In this document: positions 27,383 to 37,892 of the stretch, in pieces
Position numbering within the stretch: position 1 is the first letter of the stretch
Layout of the letters: every line of letters begins with the position of its first letter
NCBI RefSeq assembly: GCF_011516645.4
Contig: NZ_CP088285.1
Location: 3,180,501-3,244,500, forward strand
DNA: 64,000 nucleotides
From: Bradyrhizobium septentrionale
Lineage (GTDB): Bacteria; Pseudomonadota; Alphaproteobacteria; Rhizobiales; Xanthobacteraceae
Direction of reading: 5' to 3'
Made by a program: the position numbers and the translations under genes
Notes under the pieces: generated by a model
Told to the model about the DNA's origin: nothing
The model's input: only the letters and a program-made list of their open reading frames with translations
Databases searched by the model: none

Positions 27383-28833
27383 CGGGCGAGAGCCTCGCCG
27401 AGGATTGCCTTCAATTGGTTGCGCAGGGTCGCCACCTCAGCCTCGGCGATGTTCAAATCTGTTAGAAGCGTTGCCGGGTCGCCATGGTCGTCGTCCACCG
27501 CGTGCGGGTTCTTACTGTCTAGATTAAAGCCGCGAGCCTTGATCTCCTCGGCACTCACATTCCAGGCCTGCGAGGTTTCTTCGCGCCCCTTGCGCGCGTT
27601 ACCGCCCCACCAGTCGATGCAGCCCCGAAAATGCTCGAGCCGGATGGGCTTCGTCATCGAATAGGCTTTTTGAGATTCTGGCACACGGTGCTCGTAAAAC
27701 CAGATGTCCTTCGTCGGTCTACCCTTCTCGAAGAACAAAAGGTTAGTGCCGATCGAGGCATACGGCTTAAACACCGAATTGGGCAGGCGAACGATGGTAT
27801 GAAGGTCACACTCCTCCATCAGATGCTCCTTCAGCCGCGTCTTCACGCCCTCGCCGAATAGACTGCCATCGGGCAGCACTACGGCGGCCCGCCCGCCCGG
27901 CTTCAGCAACCGGATGATGAGGGCTAGGAAGAGATCCGCCGTCTCCTTAGTTCGGAAGGTTGGAAAATTGTCTTCAATGCCATCTTCCTCGCGTCCACCG
28001 AAAGGCGGATTGGTGAGAATGATGTCCACCCGCTCATCCTTGCCCCAGGAGATCAGTGGTCGAGCGAGGGTGTTGTCGTGGCGCACAAAGCTCGGATCCT
28101 CGATGCCGTTTAGAAGCATATTAGTGACGCAGAGCATATGAGGCAGTGGCTTTTTCTCCACCGCGCGCAAGGCTCCTTGCATTTTCTCGCGTTGCTTGGG
28201 CGTGCGGACGTATTCCTTCTCCATGTGGCGTATCGCGCAAGTCAGAAAGCCGCCTGTGCCGCAGGCGGGATCGAAGAGGATCTCGCCGGGGTGCGGGTCT
28301 ATTCGATCGACCATAAAGGCGGTGACGGCGCGTGGCGTGTAATATTCGCCGGCATTGCCCGCGCTCTGCAGATCGTTGAGAAGCTGTTCATAGAACTCGC
28401 CGAAGTGGCGACGCTCGTCCAGATTGTTGAAATCAATCCCGCTGATTTTGTTGATCACCTGCCGGACAAGGTGCCCAGACTTCATATAGTTGAAGGCATC
28501 CTCAAACACGTCGCGCACCATGCGACGGCGACCGTCCGACCTTGCGGTGACAGCCAAGCCCTTGAGCGCTGGAAACAGTTCACCATTGATGAAGGCGAGC
28601 AATGCCTCCCCCGTAATGCCCTCCGGGTCTGCTGCCCAATTACGCCATTGATAATTCTTCGGGATGGGCGAGCGATAAGCGTCTTTAGTGAGTTCTAGCT
28701 CTTGGTCTTGATCGTCGATGATTTTTAGGAAGAACATCCAGCAGAGCTGGCTAATACGCTGCGCATCGCCATCGACGCCGCTGTCTTGACGCATGAGATC
28801 TTGAATAGATTTTACAGTAGTCCGGACGATCAT
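27379..28833 (-). CDS. hsdM: Type I DNA methyltransferase HsdM
   Basis: The 484-residue protein has the N6-adenine methyltransferase motifs: FDPACGTGGFL (SAM binding, near residue 190) and DIILTNPPFGG (catalytic NPPF, near 277). The N-terminal helical HsdM domain has QLCWMFFLKIIDDQDQELEL. With HsdS it methylates the target to protect self DNA and is needed for restriction. It starts three bases after hsdR and overlaps hsdS by four. It appears intact, so the genome may be methylated even if hsdR is dead. Confidence 0.95.
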   Translation of the reverse strand: MIVRTTVKSIQDLMRQDSGVDGDAQRISQLCWMFFLKIIDDQDQELELTKDAYRSPIPKNYQWRNWAADPEGITGEALLAFINGELFPALKGLAVTARSDGRRRMVRDVFEDAFNYMKSGHLVRQVINKISGIDFNNLDERRHFGEFYEQLLNDLQSAGNAGEYYTPRAVTAFMVDRIDPHPGEILFDPACGTGGFLTCAIRHMEKEYVRTPKQREKMQGALRAVEKKPLPHMLCVTNMLLNGIEDPSFVRHDNTLARPLISWGKDERVDIILTNPPFGGREEDGIEDNFPTFRTKETADLFLALIIRLLKPGGRAAVVLPDGSLFGEGVKTRLKEHLMEECDLHTIVRLPNSVFKPYASIGTNLLFFEKGRPTKDIWFYEHRVPESQKAYSMTKPIRLEHFRGCIDWWGGNARKGREETSQAWNVSAEEIKARGFNLDSKNPHAVDDDHGDPATLLTDLNIAEAEVATLRNQLKAILGEALAR

Positions 28834-28836
28834 GGT

Positions 28837-31286
28837 TCAAGCAGTCTCCTGATACAGAACGTCCTGCAGCTCGTGGACGGCCTTTTCAAAGCTCTCCCTG
28901 CTGCCGAACGAATTAATGAGTTGAACGACGCTGCCCATCGCGCTGAATGGCGCGATCTTGAGCACGTTGGCGTCGTCAAGGTTGAGAACACCGTCGTCGC
29001 GGTATTTTTCGAGGAGCGCTTCAAGGACGGCGCGCGCCTGCGGACCGTATTTCGTGAACACGTCACGCTTCTTGACGTTGTCGGCCCGCTCGCGTCGCGT
29101 CAACGGCTTTCGATCAAAGGCGACGTGGCAGATTAGATCGAACGGATCGAGATTCTTGCCGAGTTCGTCGCCAATGACATCGAGCGCGAGCCCCTCGGCT
29201 TCAAGTTCATCAATAATCGCCTGCTTACGCTCGGCTGCTTTCCAGCGCTTGAGGAAGTCGTCGAGGCTGGCATAGTGCTTCTTCAGCGCCGTCTTGGTAA
29301 AGTCTCGAAGGCTTTCGGTCACGAGTCGACCATTTTCGTCGAGGTATTCAACACGCTCGGCCACGATACGCGCGCCGACACCGTCCACGTAGATTTTTCG
29401 AGAGCCACCGCCAGTCGGTTGTGGAAAACCTAGCCCATCGACAATGGTTTCGTCCTCCGGGAGATTGTAAGGCGTCTGATCTGCTTCCCGATGTCGTTCG
29501 GCTCGCCCGCCGTGTCCGGAGGCGTGATCGGGTCGTCTGCGTCCGGCTCGTAGATCTGCACCGCGTCCCCGTCATATTCCGGATCGGCAAAGTGGTTTGT
29601 TGCGCCGCGAAAATCGATCAGAGTGAAGTAGAATTTCTTAGTATCCTCGTGAACGCGGGTGCCGCGTCCGACGATCTGTTTGAATTCCGTCATCGAGCCC
29701 ACTGGGCGATCAAGCACAATCAGGCGGCAGGTCTGAGCATCGACGCCGGTTGATAACAGCCGTGAAGTCGTAACCAGAACCGGATAGCGCGATTCCGGGT
29801 CGATGAAGTTTCCGAGCTGATCCTGCCCATCCTTATCAGTGCCAGTAATTCTCATAGCGTAGCGGTGATTGTCGTCGCAAAGGTCTCTGTTCTCGTTGAC
29901 TAGGGCCTGCCGCATCCGAGCCGCGTGCTCCTCGTCGACGCAAAAGACGATGGTCTTCTGAAATCGGTCACCGCTCTCCTTGAGGAACTCGGTGATCTTT
30001 TTCGCCGTGAGTAAGGTGCGGTCGTCAAGCACCAGCGTCCGATCGAAGTCCTTCGTGTTGTATATGCGGTCCTCAACCTCATTGCCATCGCGGTCGAGCT
30101 GGCCGAGTTCAGGACGATAGCCTTCAATATCACGGTCGATGTGAACCTTGATTACCTTATAGGGCGCAAGAAACCCGTCGCTGATGCCTTGCCGGAGAGA
30201 ATAAGTGAACATCGGCTCGCCGAAGTAGTCGGTATTCGAAACGTATTCTGTCTCCTTGGGCGTTGCGGTCAGGCCTATTTGAGTTGCACCCGAAAAATGG
30301 GTGAGGATCTCGCGCCACGCAGAATCGTCTGCCGCGCTCCCGCGATGGCACTCGTCGATTACGATCAGGTCGAAAAACTCCCTAGAGAATTCTTTGTAGA
30401 GCTTTTGGCTCTCTTCCGGACCCGTGATCGCTTGATAGAGTCCAAGATATATCTCAAAGGCGGTGTCGATGCGCCGCTTCCTGTCGAGCGCGAGTGTTAG
30501 GTCGACAGTCGAGCCGTCCTGCCTCTCGATGGTCTTGGAGCTAGTCGAGAGCTTCGCCATCGCCGCACCGAACGGACGAAAGTCGTTCACCATTGTCTGA
30601 TCGATCAGCACGTTTCGATCGGCCAAGAACAGGATGCGTTTCTTCTTGCCTGCTTTCCACAGTCGCCAGATGATCTGGAAAGCGGTGTAGGTTTTGCCGG
30701 TGCCAGTCGCCATCACAAGCAAGACACGGTCTCGGCCAGCGGCAACGGCTTCTATCGCTGCATTGACAGCGTTCACCTGATAATACCGCGGGGTCTTGCC
30801 GCCGCCATCGTCGAAATAGTCCTGAAGCACGATCTGCTCAGCTTCTGGGCCGAGGCCCTTCCAAGCGCAATAACGCGCCCATAGATCAGCGGGCGATGGG
30901 AAGGCGTCCAGGCCGAGGTTCATTTCCTTGGTCGCAGTCTGGCCGGTGCGGTCATGGAACAGGAAGCCGTCGCCGTTCGAAGAGAAGACGAACGGAATGC
31001 CCAGCGTGACAGCGTATTCTAGGCCTTGCTGTATGCCGTCGCCGACGTCGTGGTTATTGTCCTTCGCCTCTATGAGCGCGACGGGGATATTTGGTTTAAA
31101 ATAGAGAACGAAGTCGGCCTTTTTAGCCTTGCCGCGAGTGACCAGTTTTCCGCGAACGATGATCCGGCCATTGGTAAAGAAGACCTCCTCGCGGACCTGC
31201 AACATCTCGTCCCAGCCCGCGCGCTTCAGGGCTGGCAGGATGAGCTTCGTGCAGATGTCGCGTTCGGTGAGAGTCCGCTTATCCAT
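28837..31286 (-). pseudogene. hsdR: Type I restriction subunit HsdR, frameshifted
   Basis: From ATG 31286 ([20 protein letters not shown]) the protein has the N-terminal nuclease (KKADFVLYF and [11 protein letters not shown]), the helicase Walker [11 protein letters not shown], the DECH box [14 protein letters not shown], and [21 protein letters not shown]. Near 29500, after DTAGEPND, the frame shifts. The remaining 190 or so residues ([16 protein letters not shown], then an EcoEI-type C-terminal domain) continue in another frame to 28837. The two parts add up to about 816 residues, normal for EcoEI-type HsdR. The shift removes the C-terminal domain that contacts HsdM/HsdS, so restriction is probably lost unless this is a sequencing error. 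Confidence 0.9.
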
Positions 31287-31501
31287 CGTTTCGCGACAAG
31301 GGTTTGAGGTTATTGGCGGCGCGGGACAAAGCCCTTCGACACACAAGAGATTTCGGCGGACGCCTCAATGGCACGTTTTGTTCGATCTGAGTCCTCCGGC
31401 GCCATCCTATCCCCGAAGCCGTTGAAAAGCCTAGTTCAAGAGGAGCCATTTGGAGCTCAATCTAGGGTGGTTGGGCTCCCTGGGGCAATGCTAATTAGGT
31501 C
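31287..31501. other. Upstream region of the hsd operon
   Basis: No gene is seen between the hsdR start and the frameshifted gene to its right. The region should hold the hsd operon promoter, but no clear -35/-10 pair stands out. Confidence 0.35.
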
Positions 31502-31842
31502 TTAGCCGGTGCTCCGCGCACCTATGGGGTGGGTCGAAGGAGGATTAGTTACCTTCCATAGATCATCATCAAGATCGGCGACCATGATGTGGCCCCGTAT
31601 GCAGCTCGGCCAGATGTCGCCGCGCTCGCCGAGCGCGATCTTGATCTCGTTGTCGGTCACGAGACCGGTCACCGGGCAGGGTGTGCCAAAGCCGCTAAAC
31701 GATCGGCGAGCAGGTCCAGCCGGTCGTTCGTGAGCGGCTCAAGCGCGGCAATAATCGCTTTGGCATTGCCGGTGCCGGCGACCGGGATCAGGCGATCGAC
31801 GATTGTCGAGTAGAGAGCGTTTGGGAGAAACTCTTCAGTCAT
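31502..31842 (-). pseudogene. Hypothetical protein, frameshifted
   Basis: ATG 31842 opens with MTEEFLPNALYSTIVDRLIP and a helical region to RLAAL. Near 31690 the frame changes, and a second protein-like stretch follows (CPVTGLVTDNEIKIALGERG and IRGHIMVADLDDDLW), ending at the TAA at 31502. Joined, they give about 112 residues. I do not recognise the family. Because the IS21 left end is only 70 bases upstream, the gene has probably lost its original upstream context. Confidence 0.5.
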
Positions 31843-31977
31843 CTTTGCTCCAGAAATGGTGATGCACGGCACCCAGATGAGTCATTTGGGGAACGCTGGT
31901 AAGGCACCAAATTGTCATTCGGCCTGCAATATTGACCCCCTAAGCCGGGGGATCGGCGTCCAAAATTGACCCCCCGT

Positions 31978-33732
31978 ATTGCCTCAGGAAGTAATGTTAC
32001 CCGGGATGAAGGTCTACGAACTGCCCCAGACCGGTCTCGAGCCGCGGCCAGCTCGGTGGAGAGGCTGTGGGCGGGGCGGAGTGCTCATCACACGCAGCGC
32101 CGTCCACAGCCTCGGGCCGTATTTCATCCACGGGCATGGATACGATGGCTGTCTCCGCCACCTTCCGCCGGAGGGACCGAAGCAGGCGCTGAACGATCGA
32201 ATGCTGCTTGTCGCTGAACATCGAGGGATCGATCGTGGCGAGCCTGCCCACGATGGCCAGTGCAGTGAGCTGTGGCTCGACGGCGAGCCAGTTCTCGATG
32301 ATCGCGAGATGGGGATCGAGCTTCGAGGGCATGCGAATACGCGTTTTGTATCGCTGTTTCGGCCGGCGGTGCGTGGCCCGCACTTCGGCGGTTTTTGCCG
32401 CCGTGCCGAGCGATCGGGCAAACGAGAGCGGATCAGCCGGCGATACGGTGGGAACCTTCGCAAGACCGCGCTTGCCGATCCGTTCGCCGAGCTCTTCCTG
32501 CGCCGTGCGGATCGTGGCAAGCAATTGTATGGGATCGAGAGTCCGATACGTGTGGCGCAGACGGCGCTTGACCGCTGATGGGAGTTTCGGGTGCCCCAGT
32601 GCACGTTCGTATGGTGTGGCAGGCGGATGATAGCGTTTGATGATCTTGGCACCCTCGCGGCGCTTCTCTTTGAGCTTGAATGACGGCTGGAAGAAGTTCA
32701 CCAGCAGGCGCGCCGCCGCGTAGAGACGTGCCATCACGCGGGCCGTCTCGACCCCGTCGAAGCGCCCGTATCCGACGAGCCGCCGGACCACCGCACCGTT
32801 CTTCTGCTCCACGAAAGCCTGATCGTTCTTTTTGTAGGCACGTGACCGCGTTACCTCGATCTTCTGTGCTCGGCACCATGGAACGACGACGTCGTTCATG
32901 AACGCGCTGTCGTTATCGAAGTCGGCGCCACAGATCACCCACGGGAACAGGCCCTGCGCTCGCTTCATCGCTTCCACGACGAGGCTGCCATCGCGTGTCA
33001 CCAGGGGCAGGCATTCCGTCCATCCTGTTGCGATGTCCACCATGGTCAAAGTCTGGATAAACGAGCCGGCGACGCTGGTCCCACCGTGCGCGACCATGTC
33101 GATCTCGCAAAAGCCTGGCGGCGGGTTTGCCCAGTCATTGAAAGTGCGGATCGGCACCTCGCGTCGAATCGCCGAGTAGAATCCGACTCGCCGCCGGCGC
33201 CCCCCAGCAGCCGCAATTTTAACGTCGATCAACATCCGATCGATCGTCGCCGCGCTCAGAGTTGTCAGCAGCGCACGCTCTGCGCTCGTTGGCTTCAGCC
33301 GGCCATGCCGCTCGAGTGCGGGCAACAGCACTGGGATCATCGATACGAGGCGCTTACCGCAGACGCGATCGGAGGCTTCCCACAGCGCGATCAGCGCGTC
33401 GCGCACGCTGGCGTATTTGCGTCGCCGACTTGTCGCTGGTTCGGTTGGGCTCGTTGCCCCTTCGTCCAGTGGTGGCCTGGGCCTGTCCCTTCCGGCAACC
33501 GACAGTGCTCGCACCGCGTGCTTGCGGTGCCAACCCGTCGTCGCTGTCAACTCGTCAAGGATCCGTCCCTTCTCAACTCGTCCAGCCGCACGGTAGCGCC
33601 TCGCCACCACGGCCAACACCTCGCGCCTTGCGCCCATGCTGATCCCGCTCGCCATTGGCGCCACCGACCTGATTCGGTAACGCCGCCCCAGTCATCAGCG
33701 GAATTGTTCGGTAACATTTTCGATGAGGCAAT
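31978..33732 (-). mobile_element. DDE transposon (ISNCY-like), copy 1
   Basis: This 1755-base unit is bounded by ATTGCCTCA-type inverted ends (ATTGCCTCAGGAAGTAATGT and, reversed, ATTGCCTCATCGAAAATGTT). Its single gene is identical to that of copy 2 at 36138-37892. The flanks in both copies read GCGC before the 5' end and ACG after the 3' end, so both sit in the same sequence context of an IS21 end. Confidence 0.8.
31997..33664 (-). CDS. Integrase-core transposase (copy 1)
   Basis: The 555-residue protein has an N-terminal helix-turn-helix region ([20 protein letters not shown]) and an rve-type DDE core with [33 protein letters not shown] and [14 protein letters not shown]. The order D...D...E fits the integrase-core fold. 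It resembles transposases filed under ISNCY, but the family assignment is from memory. The start could be the internal Met of [14 protein letters not shown] (33637) instead of 33664. It moves the 1755-base unit. Confidence 0.85.
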   Translation of the reverse strand: MAPMASGISMGARREVLAVVARRYRAAGRVEKGRILDELTATTGWHRKHAVRALSVAGRDRPRPPLDEGATSPTEPATSRRRKYASVRDALIALWEASDRVCGKRLVSMIPVLLPALERHGRLKPTSAERALLTTLSAATIDRMLIDVKIAAAGGRRRRVGFYSAIRREVPIRTFNDWANPPPGFCEIDMVAHGGTSVAGSFIQTLTMVDIATGWTECLPLVTRDGSLVVEAMKRAQGLFPWVICGADFDNDSAFMNDVVVPWCRAQKIEVTRSRAYKKNDQAFVEQKNGAVVRRLVGYGRFDGVETARVMARLYAAARLLVNFFQPSFKLKEKRREGAKIIKRYHPPATPYERALGHPKLPSAVKRRLRHTYRTLDPIQLLATIRTAQEELGERIGKRGLAKVPTVSPADPLSFARSLGTAAKTAEVRATHRRPKQRYKTRIRMPSKLDPHLAIIENWLAVEPQLTALAIVGRLATIDPSMFSDKQHSIVQRLLRSLRRKVAETAIVSMPVDEIRPEAVDGAACDEHSAPPTASPPSWPRLETGLGQFVDLHPG

Positions 33733-33792
33733 GCGCCCCCTGTAGGTTGGTCTGTTGCGCTGCCTGCTTTGGAATGAAGCAGGTGGTCGGGG

Positions 33793-35292
33793 ATGCTGGT
33801 CGTGGAGACGATTGCGCGGATTCGGCGCGAGCACTTCATCAAGGGCAAGACGATCAAGGAGATCGCCCGCGACCTGAAGGTGTCGCGGAACACGGTCCGG
33901 AAGGTGCTGAGGTCCGGAGGGACCTCCTTCGAGTACGAGCGGCAGGTGCAGCCACGACCAAAGCTGGGGCGGTGGGCATCGGAGCTCGATAGGCTGCTGG
34001 CGGCGAACGCGACCAAACCGGCTCGTGAACAGCTGACGCTGATCCGGATCTTCGAAGAGCTGCGCGGGAGCGGCTACGACGGCGGTTACGATGCCGTGCG
34101 GCGTTACGCCAGGCGGTGGAGCAAAGAACGCGGGCAATCGACCGCGGCCGCTTATGTCCCGCTGAGCTTTGCCCCCGGCGAAGCCTACCAGTTCGACTGG
34201 AGCCACGAGGTGGTCTTGCTGAGCGGCACCACGGTGATGGTGAAGGCCGCCCATGTCCGGCTCTGTCACAGCCGCATGCTGTTCGTGCGGGCCTATCCGC
34301 GGGAGACGCAGGAGATGGTGTTCGACGCCCACGACCGGGCGTTCGCCCTGTTCAAAGGCACCTGCACCCGCGGCATCTACGACAACATGAAGACCGCCGT
34401 AGAGACGATCTTCGTCGGTAAAGGGCGTCTCTACAATCGCCGCTTCCTGCAGATGTGCAGCCACTATCTGGTCGATCCGGTCGCCTGCACGCCAGCGTCG
34501 GGCTGGGAGAAGGGGCAGGTCGAGAACCAGGTCGGGCTGGTCAGGGAACGCTTCTTCACGCCGCGGCTGCGGTTCAAAAACCTCGACGAGTTAAACGTCT
34601 GGCTGCTCGACAAATGCATCGCCTACGCCAAGGCTCATCGCCATCCGGAGCTGGTCGATCAGACGATCTGGGAAGTGTTCGAAGCCGAACGCCCCAAACT
34701 CGTTCCCTATGCCGGCCGCTTCGACGGCTTCCATGCGGTGACGGCATCGGTCTCGAAGACCTGCCTGGTGCGCTTCGACAATAACAAATACTCGGTCGCA
34801 GCCAGCGCAGTCGGACGACCGGTCGAGGTTCAAGCCTATGCCGATCGCATTGTGATCCGTCAGGATGGACGCATCGTTGCCGAGCACCCGCGATCCTTTG
34901 GCCGCGGCGATACCGTCTACGACCCCTGGCATTATGTGCCGGTGCTCGCCCGCAAACCCGGCGCCTTGCGCAACGGTGCTCCCTTCAAAGACTGGGTGCT
35001 GCCGGCCGCGATCGAGCGGATCCGGCGCAAGCTTGCCAGCACCGACGATGGCAATCGGCAGATGGTCGACATCCTCAACGCGGTGCTGACTGACGGTCTG
35101 CCCGCGGTGGAAGCAGCCTGTGCTGAAGCGCTCAGTCACAGCGTCCATTCCGCCGATGTCGTGCTCAATATCCTGGCCCGTCAACGTGAACCCGCCCCAC
35201 CGGCCAACATCATGACGCCGGCCGCACTGACGCTCCGTCATGCGCCGATCGCCGATTGTGCCCGCTACGACAACCTCCGGAGGACCATCTGA
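33793..35292 (+). CDS. istA: IS21 transposase IstA
   Basis: The 499-residue protein begins with a helix-turn-helix ([20 protein letters not shown]). It contains the DDE core with [25 protein letters not shown] and [16 protein letters not shown], typical of IS21 IstA. A C-terminal beta-rich domain ([20 protein letters not shown]) follows. ATG 33793 was chosen by length and motif position. Its stop overlaps the istB start (TGATG), the normal IS21 coupling. It catalyses transposition with IstB. Confidence 0.95.
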   Translation: MLVVETIARIRREHFIKGKTIKEIARDLKVSRNTVRKVLRSGGTSFEYERQVQPRPKLGRWASELDRLLAANATKPAREQLTLIRIFEELRGSGYDGGYDAVRRYARRWSKERGQSTAAAYVPLSFAPGEAYQFDWSHEVVLLSGTTVMVKAAHVRLCHSRMLFVRAYPRETQEMVFDAHDRAFALFKGTCTRGIYDNMKTAVETIFVGKGRLYNRRFLQMCSHYLVDPVACTPASGWEKGQVENQVGLVRERFFTPRLRFKNLDELNVWLLDKCIAYAKAHRHPELVDQTIWEVFEAERPKLVPYAGRFDGFHAVTASVSKTCLVRFDNNKYSVAASAVGRPVEVQAYADRIVIRQDGRIVAEHPRSFGRGDTVYDPWHYVPVLARKPGALRNGAPFKDWVLPAAIERIRRKLASTDDGNRQMVDILNAVLTDGLPAVEAACAEALSHSVHSADVVLNILARQREPAPPANIMTPAALTLRHAPIADCARYDNLRRTI

Positions 35293-36323
35293 TGGAACGA
35301 ACCCAAATCTTCGACCTCATGGGCGAACTCAAGCTCTACGGCATGAAGGCTGCCTTCGACGAGATCATGGCAACTGCCGTCAAACGCCAGCACGAACCTC
35401 AGCGCATTGTCGGCGACCTGCTCAACGCCGAGATCAACGAGAAGCAAGCCAGGTCGATCAAATACCAGCTCACCATTGCCAAGCTGCCGCTTGCCAAGGA
35501 CATTGCCGACTTCCAGTTCGACGGCACGCCGATCAATCAGACTCTCGTCAATGATCTCGCTGGCGGCGGCTTCATCGCCCAACAACGCAACGTCGTGCTG
35601 GTTGGCGGCACCGGCACAGGCAAGACCCACCTGGCCATTGCCATCGCCAGAAGCTGCATCCGATCCGGGGCTCGCGGCCGCTTCTTCAACGTAGTCGACC
35701 TCGTCAATCGCCTCGAGACCGAGACCCGCAACGGACGGCAAGGACGGCTCGCCGAGCATCTGACCCGGATGGACTTCATCGTGCTGGATGAACTCGGCTA
35801 TTTGCCCTTCGCCCAGTCCGGTGGCCAGCTTCTCTTCCACCTCGTCAGCCGGCTCTATGAGCGCGCCTCTGTCATCGTGACCACCAATCTCGCCTTCGGC
35901 GAATGGCCGAGCGTGTTCGGCGACGCCAAAATGACCACCGCGCTGCTCGACCGGTTGACCCATCACTGCGACATTGTCGAGACCGGCAACGATAGCTGGC
36001 GGTTCAAGAGCCGAGACGACGATCACGCCACCCGCGCTCGTCTCGCCTCCGCTATCCCGGCCAGCTCCGACGAGACGAGCGCTACCAGCAAAGCCCGCCG
36101 CGCAAAGGGGTCAAAATTGGACGCCGATGAGGGGCGCATTGCCTCATCGAAAATGTTACCGAACAATTCCGCTGATGACTGGGGCGGCGTTACCGAATCA
36201 GGTCGGTGGCGCCAATGGCGAGCGGGATCAGCATGGGCGCAAGGCGCGAGGTGTTGGCCGTGGTGGCGAGGCGCTACCGTGCGGCTGGACGAGTTGAGAA
36301 GGGACGGATCCTTGACGAGTTGA
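35292..36323 (+). CDS. istB: IS21 helper ATPase IstB, C-terminus fused to inserted DNA
   Basis: The protein has Walker [19 protein letters not shown], Walker [13 protein letters not shown] and the sensor VIVTTNLAF, as expected of DnaA/DnaC-like IstB. The normal protein ends soon after [13 protein letters not shown] near 36130. Here the frame runs on into the inserted DDE transposon (from 36138) to 36323, adding about 60 foreign residues. IstB selects the target and activates IstA. The ATPase core is intact, so the tail may be harmless. Confidence 0.92.
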   Translation: MERTQIFDLMGELKLYGMKAAFDEIMATAVKRQHEPQRIVGDLLNAEINEKQARSIKYQLTIAKLPLAKDIADFQFDGTPINQTLVNDLAGGGFIAQQRNVVLVGGTGTGKTHLAIAIARSCIRSGARGRFFNVVDLVNRLETETRNGRQGRLAEHLTRMDFIVLDELGYLPFAQSGGQLLFHLVSRLYERASVIVTTNLAFGEWPSVFGDAKMTTALLDRLTHHCDIVETGNDSWRFKSRDDDHATRARLASAIPASSDETSATSKARRAKGSKLDADEGRIASSKMLPNNSADDWGGVTESGRWRQWRAGSAWAQGARCWPWWRGATVRLDELRRDGSLTS

Positions 36324-37892
36324 CAGCGACGACGGGTTGGCACCGCAAGCACGCGGTGCGAGCACTGTCGGTTGCCGGAAGGGACAGGCCCAGGCCACCA
36401 CTGGACGAAGGGGCAACGAGCCCAACCGAACCAGCGACAAGTCGGCGACGCAAATACGCCAGCGTGCGCGACGCGCTGATCGCGCTGTGGGAAGCCTCCG
36501 ATCGCGTCTGCGGTAAGCGCCTCGTATCGATGATCCCAGTGCTGTTGCCCGCACTCGAGCGGCATGGCCGGCTGAAGCCAACGAGCGCAGAGCGTGCGCT
36601 GCTGACAACTCTGAGCGCGGCGACGATCGATCGGATGTTGATCGACGTTAAAATTGCGGCTGCTGGGGGGCGCCGGCGGCGAGTCGGATTCTACTCGGCG
36701 ATTCGACGCGAGGTGCCGATCCGCACTTTCAATGACTGGGCAAACCCGCCGCCAGGCTTTTGCGAGATCGACATGGTCGCGCACGGTGGGACCAGCGTCG
36801 CCGGCTCGTTTATCCAGACTTTGACCATGGTGGACATCGCAACAGGATGGACGGAATGCCTGCCCCTGGTGACACGCGATGGCAGCCTCGTCGTGGAAGC
36901 GATGAAGCGAGCGCAGGGCCTGTTCCCGTGGGTGATCTGTGGCGCCGACTTCGATAACGACAGCGCGTTCATGAACGACGTCGTCGTTCCATGGTGCCGA
37001 GCACAGAAGATCGAGGTAACGCGGTCACGTGCCTACAAAAAGAACGATCAGGCTTTCGTGGAGCAGAAGAACGGTGCGGTGGTCCGGCGGCTCGTCGGAT
37101 ACGGGCGCTTCGACGGGGTCGAGACGGCCCGCGTGATGGCACGTCTCTACGCGGCGGCGCGCCTGCTGGTGAACTTCTTCCAGCCGTCATTCAAGCTCAA
37201 AGAGAAGCGCCGCGAGGGTGCCAAGATCATCAAACGCTATCATCCGCCTGCCACACCATACGAACGTGCACTGGGGCACCCGAAACTCCCATCAGCGGTC
37301 AAGCGCCGTCTGCGCCACACGTATCGGACTCTCGATCCCATACAATTGCTTGCCACGATCCGCACGGCGCAGGAAGAGCTCGGCGAACGGATCGGCAAGC
37401 GCGGTCTTGCGAAGGTTCCCACCGTATCGCCGGCTGATCCGCTCTCGTTTGCCCGATCGCTCGGCACGGCGGCAAAAACCGCCGAAGTGCGGGCCACGCA
37501 CCGCCGGCCGAAACAGCGATACAAAACGCGTATTCGCATGCCCTCGAAGCTCGATCCCCATCTCGCGATCATCGAGAACTGGCTCGCCGTCGAGCCACAG
37601 CTCACTGCACTGGCCATCGTGGGCAGGCTCGCCACGATCGATCCCTCGATGTTCAGCGACAAGCAGCATTCGATCGTTCAGCGCCTGCTTCGGTCCCTCC
37701 GGCGGAAGGTGGCGGAGACAGCCATCGTATCCATGCCCGTGGATGAAATACGGCCCGAGGCTGTGGACGGCGCTGCGTGTGATGAGCACTCCGCCCCGCC
37801 CACAGCCTCTCCACCGAGCTGGCCGCGGCTCGAGACCGGTCTGGGGCAGTTCGTAGACCTTCATCCCGGGTAACATTACTTCCTGAGGCAAT
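36138..37892 (+). mobile_element. DDE transposon (ISNCY-like), copy 2
   Basis: This is the same 1755-base unit as at 31978-33732 in opposite orientation, with the same ends and the same predicted protein. Together the two copies form a 1.75-kb inverted repeat on either side of istAB, which could invert the 2.4 kb between them by homologous recombination. Confidence 0.8.
36206..37873 (+). CDS. Integrase-core transposase (copy 2)
   Basis: This 555-residue protein is identical to the one at 31997-33664, with the DDE-core segments [20 protein letters not shown] and [13 protein letters not shown]. The internal Met at MGARREVL is an alternative start. Complete identity with copy 1 indicates recent duplication or gene conversion. 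Confidence 0.85.
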   Translation: MAPMASGISMGARREVLAVVARRYRAAGRVEKGRILDELTATTGWHRKHAVRALSVAGRDRPRPPLDEGATSPTEPATSRRRKYASVRDALIALWEASDRVCGKRLVSMIPVLLPALERHGRLKPTSAERALLTTLSAATIDRMLIDVKIAAAGGRRRRVGFYSAIRREVPIRTFNDWANPPPGFCEIDMVAHGGTSVAGSFIQTLTMVDIATGWTECLPLVTRDGSLVVEAMKRAQGLFPWVICGADFDNDSAFMNDVVVPWCRAQKIEVTRSRAYKKNDQAFVEQKNGAVVRRLVGYGRFDGVETARVMARLYAAARLLVNFFQPSFKLKEKRREGAKIIKRYHPPATPYERALGHPKLPSAVKRRLRHTYRTLDPIQLLATIRTAQEELGERIGKRGLAKVPTVSPADPLSFARSLGTAAKTAEVRATHRRPKQRYKTRIRMPSKLDPHLAIIENWLAVEPQLTALAIVGRLATIDPSMFSDKQHSIVQRLLRSLRRKVAETAIVSMPVDEIRPEAVDGAACDEHSAPPTASPPSWPRLETGLGQFVDLHPG

